From UBA5436 sp050951845 (GTDB lineage: Bacteria > Bacillota > Clostridia > Saccharofermentanales > DTU023): DNA of 64,000 nt. Below the pieces are notes generated by a model that saw only the letters and a program-made list of their open reading frames with translations, was not told the DNA's origin and did not search any database. Every line of letters starts with the position of its first letter. Positions within the stretch are counted from its first letter, which is position 1. This document shows positions 17,467 through 25,907 of the stretch, in pieces. The stretch lies in assembly GCA_050951845.1 (NCBI GenBank), contig JBMNJV010000004.1, forward strand, positions 1 to 64,000. Direction: 5' to 3'. The position numbers were made by a program, and so were the translations under genes.

Positions 17467-19299
17467 TTGAGCAGACTGACTATTATTACGGAAAGTAAAG
17501 CGGAACAAACTGTAGATAATATCTGCCAAGATATTGAGAGAAGGATTGCAGCAAGTCCACCGGGATTATGTCCGATAGATTTGCTATGTTCATTTCTCAA
17601 GATGACTCATGCACAATCTTGCGGAAAGTGTGTGCCTTGCAGAGTAGGCTTGGGCAAGCTGGAAGAATTGCTGGATTCGGTGCTTGACGGCGAGGCCGAC
17701 GAGGAGACACTGGACTTAATCGAGGAGACTGCAAAGGCGGTTTATTATTCTTCGGATTGTGCGATAGGCTGGGAATCCGGCAACATGGTTTTGAAAGCTC
17801 TGGATGGTTTCCGGGAAGATTTTGTTTCTCATATCACTGAAGGAAAGTGTATATCCGGACTGAATGAGCCTGTGCCTTGCAGAACGTTATGTCCTGCCGA
17901 GGTTGATATACCGGGTTATATGGCACTGGTTAATGAAGGAAGATATGCGGATGCGGTAAGACTAATCAGAAAGGATAATCCGTTCCCTGTAGTATGCGGA
18001 TTGGTTTGCGAGCAACCGTGTGAGCATCGTTGCAGACGGACTATGATTGACTTTCCGCTTAATATTCGCGGTATCAAGCGGTTTGCCACGGAGTATTCGG
18101 GTGATGTTCCTGCTCCTGAAAACGCACCGGCAACCGGTAAGAAAATAGCCATAGTAGGCGGCGGTCCGAGCGGACTTACAGCGGCGTATTATCTTGCATT
18201 AATGGGACATGAAGTAGAAGTATTTGAAATGAGGAAGCACCTGGGAGGAATGCTGAGATATGGCATTCCGAACTACAGATTGCCCAATGACAGGTTGCAG
18301 AATGACATCGATGTAATCTTATCGACAGGTATCAAGGTACATACAGAGGTAGAAATAGGAAAAGATATTGAAATAGGCAAACTCAGAAATGATTTTGATG
18401 CTGTTTACATAGCGATCGGTGCCCAGATTGATAAAAAACTGAGATTAGAGGGAGCTGACGCGAAAGGTGTTTACTCGGCAGTAGAAGTTTTAGGTGAGAT
18501 AGGTGACGACATTTATCCCGACTATACCGGTAAGAATGTTTCGGTAATAGGAGGCGGTAACGTTGCCATGGACGTTGCACGCACGGCTGTCCGGGCAAAT
18601 GCCGCCAGAGTATCCGTGCTTTACAGAAGAAGGCAGGACGATATGACGGCACTTGAACATGAAATAGAAGGTGCAATAGCGGAGGGTTGTGAGATTTATG
18701 AACTTTATGCTCCTTTGGAAATCGAAAAGCATGAAGACGGCAGTATAAAATCTGTAATCACTAAACCGCAAATTATCAGTGAAATAAGAGGCGGACGTCC
18801 CGCACCTAAAGATGCGGACAAAGAGCCCGTAGCAATTCCCACAGATGTATTGATCATTGCCGTCGGACAAGATGTTGAATCCAAAGAATTCGAAAAATAT
18901 GGCTTTTCCGTTAAGTGGGGCATGATTCCTGCTTTAGAAACAACCGCGGTTAAAGATATGGACGGGTTCTTCTCGGGAGGAGACGGCGAGTCCGGACCTG
19001 CTACAGTTATTCGTGCCATAGCGGCAGGTAAGGTTGCAGCAGCCAATATTGATCAATATTTAGGATTTAATCATTTGATTTCAGTGGATGTGGATATTCC
19101 GGAACCTAAACTGATTAATAAAACTCCTTGTGGTCGTGTAAATATGAGAGAAAAACCTGTCTTTGAAAGAATCGACAACTTTGATCTCGCTGAACTCGGT
19201 ATGAGTGTGGAAGAAGCTGCTCAAGAGTCAGGAAGATGCCTGAGATGCGATTATTTCGGCTACGGTATATTTAAAGGCGGGAGGTGTGAAAGATGGTAA
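17467..19299 (+). CDS. NuoF-type iron-sulfur / GltD-like FAD-NAD(P) oxidoreductase, hydrogenase partner
   Basis: This 610-residue protein is a natural fusion. Residues about 30-115 are the C-terminal 4Fe-4S domain of NuoF (SCGKCVPCRVGL with C52, C55, C58, and C99). Residues about 130-215 are the GltD/DPYD-type double-cluster domain (PCRTLCPAEVDIPGY, CGLVCEQPCEHRCRR). Then come an FAD Rossmann motif GGGPSG (about 230), a second NAD(P) Rossmann motif VIGGGNVAMD (about 359), and a C-terminal cluster-like CLRCDYFGYG. The FMN/NADH-binding half of NuoF is absent. It starts at TTG 17467 behind AGAGGTGA. It overlaps the hydrogenase gene by 7 bases, so it most likely moves electrons between NAD(P)H and the hydrogenase (glutamate-synthase-linked [FeFe] type). 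Confidence 0.88.
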   Translation: MSRLTIITESKAEQTVDNICQDIERRIAASPPGLCPIDLLCSFLKMTHAQSCGKCVPCRVGLGKLEELLDSVLDGEADEETLDLIEETAKAVYYSSDCAIGWESGNMVLKALDGFREDFVSHITEGKCISGLNEPVPCRTLCPAEVDIPGYMALVNEGRYADAVRLIRKDNPFPVVCGLVCEQPCEHRCRRTMIDFPLNIRGIKRFATEYSGDVPAPENAPATGKKIAIVGGGPSGLTAAYYLALMGHEVEVFEMRKHLGGMLRYGIPNYRLPNDRLQNDIDVILSTGIKVHTEVEIGKDIEIGKLRNDFDAVYIAIGAQIDKKLRLEGADAKGVYSAVEVLGEIGDDIYPDYTGKNVSVIGGGNVAMDVARTAVRANAARVSVLYRRRQDDMTALEHEIEGAIAEGCEIYELYAPLEIEKHEDGSIKSVITKPQIISEIRGGRPAPKDADKEPVAIPTDVLIIAVGQDVESKEFEKYGFSVKWGMIPALETTAVKDMDGFFSGGDGESGPATVIRAIAAGKVAAANIDQYLGFNHLISVDVDIPEPKLINKTPCGRVNMREKPVFERIDNFDLAELGMSVEEAAQESGRCLRCDYFGYGIFKGGRCERW

Positions 19300-21014
19300 A
19301 TATCACGATTAACGGAAAAAACTTTTCCGTCCCTGAGGGAACAACCATTATGGAAGCGGCAAAAAAAATTCATATCAGTATTCCGCATTTATGCTATTTA
19401 AAAGATATTAACGACATAGGCGCCTGTCGTGTATGCGTAGTAGAGGTGGACGGCTTAGACAGACTGGTGACCGCATGTAATACTGTTGTGGAAGAAGGCA
19501 TGATTGTTCAGACCGACAGCCCTCTTGCGCGTAATGCACGCCGGGTAAATGCTGAGCTTTTGTTATCACAACATGATACGAATTGCGCTCTTTGCAATCG
19601 TTCGGGTAACTGCTCGTTGCAGACTCTGTCAAACGATTTGGGCATCACGGATACTTTATACGAGAGAGAACGTATTCTTGAAAAATGGAATAATAAATTT
19701 CCGTTAATCAGAGACGGCAGTAAATGTATAAAATGCATGAGATGTATCCGGATTTGTGACAAAGTCCAGAGTTTGAACGTCTGGGATGTCGCTAAGACCG
19801 GCGGAAGAACAACGGTCGGCGTATCCGGCAACAAAAGTATTGAAGAGGCAAATTGTTCTCTCTGCGGACAGTGTATCACTAATTGTCCGGTGGGAGCACT
19901 CAGCGAAAGAGATGATATTAAAAAAGTTATAGCTGCACTTTCAGATGATGAAAAGATAGTCGTAGTACAGGTTGCACCGGCCGTCCGTACGGCGTGGGCT
20001 GAGCATCTCGGCTTATCGGGCGAAAAAGCTACAGTGGGAAGAATGGTAGCGGCACTCAAAGCTATAGGCTTCGATTATGTCTTTGACACCACTTTTTCAG
20101 CAGATTTGACTATTATGGAGGAAGGCAGCGAATTTTTAGCTAAGCTTAAAAATGCTGAAAATGAATCATTTCCTATGTTCACATCTTGCTGTCCGGGTTG
20201 GGTAAGATTTATAAAATATCAGTATCCCGAATATGTTGCACAATTGTCATCTGCAAAATCACCGCAGCAGATGTTCGGTGCGGTCACAAAGACTTATTTT
20301 GCGGAAAAAGCGGGGATTAAACCTGAAAATATATATAACGTATCCATTATGCCCTGTACGGCGAAAAAATATGAATGCGGAGTAACGGAATTGCAAGATG
20401 CCGGATTCGGTCCTGATGTAGATGTAGTTCTTACTACGAGAGAGCTTGCAAGATTAATCAAAGCTGAGCATATAATGGTGGAGGATATTTCTGAAGAAAA
20501 ATTCGATTCACCTCTGGGTGTAGGAAGCGGTGCGGGTGTACTCTTCGGAGTAACGGGCGGAGTTATGGAGGCTGCCCTCAGAACCGTATACCATGTTGTA
20601 AAAGGTGAGAATCCGGATCCTGATATGTTTGAAGGTGTAAGAGGTCTGGACGGTTGGAAAGAAGCAAGTGTTACGCTTGACGGTACTGAGATAAAGGTAG
20701 CCGTAGCAAGCGGACTTGGAAATGCCGACAAACTGATGAAGGCAATCAAGAGAGGCGAAGCTGACTATCACTTCGTTGAGATTATGGCTTGCCCCGGCGG
20801 CTGTTCTTGCGGCGGAGGTCAGCCTATACATGACGGTAAAAAAATGGCTGATCAAAGAACGCAGTATCTCTATGATTTGGACAAAAATGATGATTTAAGA
20901 TTTTCTCATGAAAATCCTGAAATAATTAAATGCTACCAAGAATTTTTCGGAGCTCCGCTTTCGGAAAAAGCACATCATTTACTTCATACAGATCAGAAGT
21001 TATGGGATCTCTGA
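19293..21014 (+). CDS. [FeFe]-hydrogenase, catalytic subunit
   Basis: Makes or oxidises H2. The 573 residues hold, in order: a plant-type [2Fe-2S] domain (C34, C45, C48, C62); a His-Cys3 cluster (H94, C98, C101, C107); two [4Fe-4S] ferredoxin motifs (C145/148/151/155 and C188/191/194/198); and the H-cluster motifs TSCCPGW (about 297-303), MPCTAKK (C355) and MACPGGCSCGGG (about 500). The Cys of TSCC that relays protons is present, so it should be a prototypical catalytic enzyme rather than a sensory one. The C-terminal small-subunit-like tail follows. The start ATG is behind GGGAGGTG. Maturases HydEFG are not in the window. Confidence 0.96.
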   Translation: MVNITINGKNFSVPEGTTIMEAAKKIHISIPHLCYLKDINDIGACRVCVVEVDGLDRLVTACNTVVEEGMIVQTDSPLARNARRVNAELLLSQHDTNCALCNRSGNCSLQTLSNDLGITDTLYERERILEKWNNKFPLIRDGSKCIKCMRCIRICDKVQSLNVWDVAKTGGRTTVGVSGNKSIEEANCSLCGQCITNCPVGALSERDDIKKVIAALSDDEKIVVVQVAPAVRTAWAEHLGLSGEKATVGRMVAALKAIGFDYVFDTTFSADLTIMEEGSEFLAKLKNAENESFPMFTSCCPGWVRFIKYQYPEYVAQLSSAKSPQQMFGAVTKTYFAEKAGIKPENIYNVSIMPCTAKKYECGVTELQDAGFGPDVDVVLTTRELARLIKAEHIMVEDISEEKFDSPLGVGSGAGVLFGVTGGVMEAALRTVYHVVKGENPDPDMFEGVRGLDGWKEASVTLDGTEIKVAVASGLGNADKLMKAIKRGEADYHFVEIMACPGGCSCGGGQPIHDGKKMADQRTQYLYDLDKNDDLRFSHENPEIIKCYQEFFGAPLSEKAHHLLHTDQKLWDL

Positions 21015-21046
21015 AATTTGTAAAAGATTATTACTGATTGTATGTG

Positions 21047-21093
21047 AAAACCCTCCTGATAAGTACTTTGTATTTTTAATCAAGAGGGTTTTT
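21047..21093 (+). terminator. Bidirectional terminator between hydrogenase and telA
   Basis: AAAACCCTC-C-TGAT pairs with ATCA-A-GAGGGTTTTT (one mismatch) around a ~20-base loop, with a T-run on the plus strand and TTTT on the minus strand. It lies exactly between the two convergent operons. Confidence 0.8.
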
Positions 21094-21122
21094 CCAATAA
21101 GTTGATAATTCCTTTTGAAAAC

Positions 21123-22268
21123 CTATCTTCTATGCTTTAACAAAGTTTGTTTAAGTTCTTCTTCAATTAACAACAGGTCTTTTTCAGCTTGTTGTCTTTG
21201 ATTATATCCTTCCTGGTGGATTTTTATTGTTTCTTCAATCGTATCGATTAAGTCGCGATTAGTCTTTTTGAGGGTTTCAATTTCAATGATTCCTCTTTCT
21301 GATTCTTTGGCTACTTCAATCGTGTTTTGTTTTAATTTTTCCGAATTCTTTAATAATAACTCATTAGTTGTGTCAGTTACTGATTTTTGTAATTGCAATG
21401 CCTTTTCTTGTCTGGCTAAACCCAAGGCAATAACAATCTGACTTTTCCATAAAGGAATAGTATTTAGGATGGCTGTTTGAATTTTATCAACTAAAACCTT
21501 ATCGTTATTTTGAATTAATTTAATTTGCGGAGCTGTTTGCATTGCCATTGACTTGGATAATTTTAAATCGTGGACTTTTTTATCGAATCTGTTAACTGTT
21601 TCTTCAAAGTCAGAAACTAATTGAGCATTCATCGGATCTTCGGATTCCTGTGCTTCTGCTCTTAATTTAGGGATGGTAACGGTGGTCATTTCTTCAATAA
21701 CTTCTTCACCGGCAATAATATATAAATTCAAGCTATGGAAATATTCTAAATTTTTACTATATAATTCATCATACATAGCAATATCTTTCATCATTTCAAC
21801 TCTGGCATTATCCAATTGTCCTTCAATCCTGTCGATTTGAACTTCAACCGTTTCAAATTTATTTTTAAATCTTTCCAGTTTACGTTTCAGCCCTCCGGGT
21901 AAAAGGCCTAAAAGTCCTTTACTCTCTCCGATAGAATCAATTTCCATGTCTTTAACCTGAACCATTAAATCTGATAAGAGTTTACCGGCATCACCAATAT
22001 CCTTATTTTTAACTTTGTCTAAAATGGTATCCGAAAATTGTGCCAGATTTCTTTGGGCACCAACACCGAAAGTAACAGTTTGATTGGAGTCCATGATATT
22101 TAAAGCATTTTTAATTTCATCTACTTTTTCTCTTTGTTCAGGGGAAAGTTCTGTTGCTCTTTCTGCCATATCTGCCTGAACTTCTTGTTTGATAAGTTCC
22201 GTATTTTGCGAAGGCTGGTTTAATACTTCTTTATTTTGTTGTAAATCTTTTAAACTAATTTCCGACAT
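21123..22268 (-). CDS. telA: TelA/KlaA-family toxic-anion (tellurite) resistance protein
   Basis: The 381-residue, highly helical, charged protein has no signal or membrane segment. Family marks are the FGVGAQRNLAQFSD segment (about 68-80), the GLLGLLPGGLKRKLERF loop, and the ITIAL-like helix with NTIPLWKSQIVIALGLARQ near 290. The C-terminal half is coiled coil. TelA proteins are linked to tellurite and envelope-stress resistance and, in comparative work on the Ter system, to XpaC and VWA proteins. The actual function is not known. It is the last gene of a four-gene minus-strand operon. Confidence 0.92.
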   Translation of the reverse strand: MSEISLKDLQQNKEVLNQPSQNTELIKQEVQADMAERATELSPEQREKVDEIKNALNIMDSNQTVTFGVGAQRNLAQFSDTILDKVKNKDIGDAGKLLSDLMVQVKDMEIDSIGESKGLLGLLPGGLKRKLERFKNKFETVEVQIDRIEGQLDNARVEMMKDIAMYDELYSKNLEYFHSLNLYIIAGEEVIEEMTTVTIPKLRAEAQESEDPMNAQLVSDFEETVNRFDKKVHDLKLSKSMAMQTAPQIKLIQNNDKVLVDKIQTAILNTIPLWKSQIVIALGLARQEKALQLQKSVTDTTNELLLKNSEKLKQNTIEVAKESERGIIEIETLKKTNRDLIDTIEETIKIHQEGYNQRQQAEKDLLLIEEELKQTLLKHRR

Positions 22269-22296
22269 ATAAATTCTCCTTATAAATTAATATTAA

Positions 22297-23358
22297 TTAA
22301 TAATTATTTAATTCTTCTATAATCATTTCCATAATCTTAAAATCGGGCATAGGCATCACTTTGTTTATTTGATTTGCTACACCTTGAACACCGAAAACAG
22401 AGGGGTCTTGTGCTCCTGAAACTCCCGTTCTGAAACCGTGTTTTTCCCATGCTAAATCTTGAATTTTACTGTCCATTAAAGCGGTAATGGTTTCTTCTCC
22501 TAATTCATCTAAAGCAATCATTACATGTGAAGAATAGACAGTAGGAGTAGGGTATATTATTACAATATCCTGACCGATTTTTTCCCAATCTTCCGGATTA
22601 GAAACAGCAAATTCCAAAATCTGATTTTCATAAGCAGCTATCATCGGATAAGCACCGACTCCCATTTTTAAAAACTGTTCGAACAGATCATGGGAAGAAG
22701 TGTCCATATAGCCCATTTTACCGAAAAAGTTTTTGACATCCGGAATGATTTTTTCAAAATCATCTTTACTGTCAACAACTCCTTTATTAATAGAGTTAGC
22801 AATTAATCCTGCAAACATGTTACCGGAATTTGATTTTGTCGGATCTGTAGTTTTAACTGAAATAGAACCGTATAATTCAGGTAAACCGATATCAGCCCAA
22901 GTTTTTCCTTCCAGAATAGCTCCTGAAAATTTCTCCATATCCATATACCAGGAACCGTTTTCTTCAATAACATATCCATGTTCAATGAATTTATCTTTGA
23001 CATTTGAATGTGTATATAAAACCAATGGTGTATTTAAGATAATTTCAGATTTTTTAGGAGTACCGATTTCAGCTTTATATAATTCTAAAGCAGTTTGAGA
23101 TGCAGGAAATAAATAATTCATATTTTCTTTATCTGCTCTGACCATATCTATGGACCCGGCTTTTTTATAATTGACATCCAAGCGATAATCTTTATTCATT
23201 ATTGATTGAAATTCTTCATCTTCAAATAATCCTATTTTCTCGCCGCCTAAGTAGCCGTCTACTTTTTGTAAAGCCTTCGGTTTAAAAAACATAAATGCAA
23301 TTACGGTAATTATCACTACTAACAGAACTCCTAAACCTATTATTTTAGATTTATTCAT
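22297..23358 (-). CDS. Membrane-anchored solute-binding-like protein
   Basis: 353 residues: one N-terminal transmembrane or signal-anchor helix (about 5-26) without a lipobox Cys, then an extracytoplasmic periplasmic-binding-protein-like domain. Features shared with the SBP part of the VWA lipoprotein at 23982-25625 are a GSIDMVRA segment, a PAS motif (FPASQTAL versus WPASNIWI), a T-x-S-N-S-G segment (TKSNSGNMF versus TQSNSGASA), and a C-terminal tyrosine-bearing YP motif. The two are therefore diverged paralogues in one operon. The start overlaps the xpaC stop by 4 bases. No permease or ATPase gene is near, so classical ABC uptake is unlikely. Confidence 0.75.
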   Translation of the reverse strand: MNKSKIIGLGVLLVVIITVIAFMFFKPKALQKVDGYLGGEKIGLFEDEEFQSIMNKDYRLDVNYKKAGSIDMVRADKENMNYLFPASQTALELYKAEIGTPKKSEIILNTPLVLYTHSNVKDKFIEHGYVIEENGSWYMDMEKFSGAILEGKTWADIGLPELYGSISVKTTDPTKSNSGNMFAGLIANSINKGVVDSKDDFEKIIPDVKNFFGKMGYMDTSSHDLFEQFLKMGVGAYPMIAAYENQILEFAVSNPEDWEKIGQDIVIIYPTPTVYSSHVMIALDELGEETITALMDSKIQDLAWEKHGFRTGVSGAQDPSVFGVQGVANQINKVMPMPDFKIMEMIIEELNNY

Positions 23359-23966
23359 ACATTACCTTCCTCCATTTTTACTGTCTGCGTTAACACTTTA
23401 ACATCAGTTGAAATATCCATAATTTCTCCTTGCATTAAATGTTCAAATTGTTTATCAAAGGAATTTGTTAAGATATTAAGCCCGTTAATAACATCTTCTC
23501 TGGCCTTTGAAATACTTTCTCCTTTAACTCTTGATTTATGTAATTTATCGTATTTGGAAATTAAAGATGAAGCAGTTTCCAAATAGTAATTAATAAATCT
23601 CCTGGCTAAGGGGATTTTACCCGGATTTTCTTGTAAATGTTCAAAAATAGAAATTCCGGACTGATATAAGTGTTCAGACAAATTTTTAATTTCATTATCA
23701 TAAGAAATTTTACTTCCGGCTTCTAAAACTTGAATATCATCGAAAGCATCAGACATCAGTTGTTTCATTTCTTCGCCGTTAGCTTCTTTCAATTTAATGG
23801 AACCTATTTTCAATTGTGGTTTACTGGCTAAATAGAATCCGATATACGCACCTACAGGTAAAGCTATTAACAATGGAATAGGCATAGAAAGAAATAATGT
23901 TATGGCAAATGTAATCAGCCCGCCTATGACTCCTGTTATTGTTTGTCTTATCTCACTTTTTTTCAT
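23355..23966 (-). CDS. xpaC: XpaC-like protein
   Basis: 203 residues. Two close hydrophobic segments (about 10-28 and 30-47) form an N-terminal hairpin in the membrane, and the rest is a cytoplasmic helical domain (LSEHLYQSGISIFEHL, FINYYLETASSLISKYDKL). XpaC was first described in Bacillus by a phosphatase-substrate phenotype, but its gene is regularly found beside telA, and the hydrolase name is probably misleading. The operon context here (VWA-SBP lipoprotein upstream, SBP and TelA downstream) supports a shared membrane-stress role. ATGA overlap with the next gene. Confidence 0.82.
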   Translation of the reverse strand: MKKSEIRQTITGVIGGLITFAITLFLSMPIPLLIALPVGAYIGFYLASKPQLKIGSIKLKEANGEEMKQLMSDAFDDIQVLEAGSKISYDNEIKNLSEHLYQSGISIFEHLQENPGKIPLARRFINYYLETASSLISKYDKLHKSRVKGESISKAREDVINGLNILTNSFDKQFEHLMQGEIMDISTDVKVLTQTVKMEEGNV

Positions 23967-23981
23967 CCTGAAAATCCTTGT

Positions 23982-25625
23982 TTAATTATATCCCTTTACA
24001 CTTCTGAATGCTCCGGCTAAATCTTCTCTGCCGTCAAATACCCGAGCATTTGTATATTTTGCAATTTCGTCTAGTTGATCAGCATCCGACATGCCGAACA
24101 TAATCGAAAATACAGGAATATCTTGTCCGAATTCATCATATTTAGTCATGAAATCAGAAAATCCTTCTTCACTTCTGCCATCCGTCATCAGAACAATCGC
24201 CGGGTTATATTGAGACAAATCATATTCGGCCAAAATATCTAATGCTTCATCCAATGCTCTATACATGTTTGTACCGCCACCAATGGATTGTTCTTGAACT
24301 ATTTGATTTAAAATTGCTAAAGACTCCTGAGAACCGTCTTCAGCAAAAGCTGTATCAAGCACTTTGTCATCAAAGAAAATAACATGATTAATTTCTGATA
24401 GGTTAGCTTGAATATATAATGAGGAAGCTTTTTCCTGATCTAAAATTAAATCCATCGCTTCTTTTACTTGTTCTTCGCCGGTTCCTGACATAGAACCGGA
24501 AAAATCCAAACAATAAATTGTTAAAGAAGGTTTTCTGAAATCAGATTGATACAAGTTTAAAGCTTCATTTAATATCTCAGCTTTAGGTGTTTTAATAGGG
24601 GATAAGACTTTTTCCGTATCTAATCCCCAATCGGAATTAAACACATCTTTATTGTTATCAAATATTCCCTGATAACCTGTTCTTCTGCCTAATTTTTGTA
24701 ATTTATCCTGAGTTTCATCAGAAGTAATATATTTTTGAAATTCTAAAAATAAATCTTCCTGTTTTTCATTTCCGGTATCTATATAACCTAAAGGAGAATC
24801 CGCAATGCTCATTCCATCGTAAGGATATACTACATATAAAGGTTCTTCGCCCCGGGAGACCAATTCTTGATTAGTAGTAATTATTAATGACTCATAATTG
24901 ACCATGGCATCATATTCACCATTTAAGAATAAAGTCTTTAACCATTCAGATGAGCCGGAGGATCTGTCAACTCCTTGTAGTAATTTTGTTATGTTATTTT
25001 GCAGAGTTTCATCTTTTAAATGTTCTTCAGTGATTACTTCAGGACTTCCTGCTAAAGCGTTTAAAAATCCTAAATAAGCACTGGCGCCGGAATTTGATTG
25101 TGTTGCCGAGGTCATACAGAATTTTAATTTTCCGTTTTCAATAGCTTCCATAATATCTTTGATAGAAACTTCTTTTCCGACAAATCCTAATTCTTCAGCT
25201 AATGATTTTCTGATTCCGAATACTACCGGAGTAATTGTTGTAGATTCAATATGTTTGACTCTGTGAGAATTGTCGCCCATAGAAATCCAAATATTACTAG
25301 CCGGCCAAACAGCATCAAAATATTCTGTTTCTGCTTGAAGTTCTCTCATGATATCTATTGAACCCATATATGTCATTTCAATCTTAGCTTTATTTTTGTC
25401 AGCGAATTCTCTGATAATATCTTCTAATTCTTTATTTTCAGATCCGGATACAATTTTTAAGACTTTGTTTCCGGAACCGATTTCAGTAGTCTTATAAGAT
25501 GATTTTCCCTGATTGGATGATTTTCCCTGATCAGAAGATTTTCTCTGATCAGAGGAGTCTTTACCGAAACATCCGGTTAAAATAAGGACTAATCCCAATA
25601 TTAAAAGTAATATTCTTTTTTTCAT
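23982..25625 (-). CDS. Lipoprotein with solute-binding-like domain and von Willebrand factor A domain
   Basis: 547 residues. The signal peptide ends in lipobox LTGC (Cys19). A repeat linker (SSDQGK-type) leads to a substrate-binding-protein-like domain (about 50-340) and then a VWA domain with the metal site D-x-S-G-S at about 373-377 (LDFSGSMSG), the conserved Thr of the GGGTNMY loop, and LMTDGRSEEG. Both MIDAS halves are intact, so a divalent-metal-dependent adhesion or assembly role is expected at the outer face of the membrane. It is the first gene of the operon, with GGAGAGA before the ATG. SBP-VWA fusions next to TelA/XpaC have been noted in firmicutes; their ligand is unknown. Confidence 0.82.
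   Translation of the reverse strand: MKKRILLLILGLVLILTGCFGKDSSDQRKSSDQGKSSNQGKSSYKTTEIGSGNKVLKIVSGSENKELEDIIREFADKNKAKIEMTYMGSIDIMRELQAETEYFDAVWPASNIWISMGDNSHRVKHIESTTITPVVFGIRKSLAEELGFVGKEVSIKDIMEAIENGKLKFCMTSATQSNSGASAYLGFLNALAGSPEVITEEHLKDETLQNNITKLLQGVDRSSGSSEWLKTLFLNGEYDAMVNYESLIITTNQELVSRGEEPLYVVYPYDGMSIADSPLGYIDTGNEKQEDLFLEFQKYITSDETQDKLQKLGRRTGYQGIFDNNKDVFNSDWGLDTEKVLSPIKTPKAEILNEALNLYQSDFRKPSLTIYCLDFSGSMSGTGEEQVKEAMDLILDQEKASSLYIQANLSEINHVIFFDDKVLDTAFAEDGSQESLAILNQIVQEQSIGGGTNMYRALDEALDILAEYDLSQYNPAIVLMTDGRSEEGFSDFMTKYDEFGQDIPVFSIMFGMSDADQLDEIAKYTNARVFDGREDLAGAFRSVKGYN
25501..25554 (-). repeat. 18-bp tandem repeat in the lipoprotein linker, three copies
   Basis: Units 25501-25518, 25519-25536 and 25537-25554 encode SS(D/N)Q(R/G)K hexapeptides just after the lipid-anchored Cys. 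Copy-number change would alter linker length without a frameshift. Confidence 0.85.
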
Positions 25626-25907
25626 TTAATATTTCTCTCCGTTTTTGATCAATTAATTATTTTTTTAATCTGATATTATATCTTTATTATAGTTCGCGAA
25701 TTCCCATAGCTGATCTATACAACCTAACCTTTTGGAGAAATCTTATCATTTCTATGTAAAGTTCTTGTTAAATGTTAGATTAATTACTTCTTAAATATAA
25801 GAATATGAAAATGACCTTTTGCTCTTCTCAAAAAGCAAGCATTTTCTCAGGCACACCCGGTTCTCTCTTTCCCGCCATTCACAGAGCAGGCAGACAACCA
25901 CAATTGT

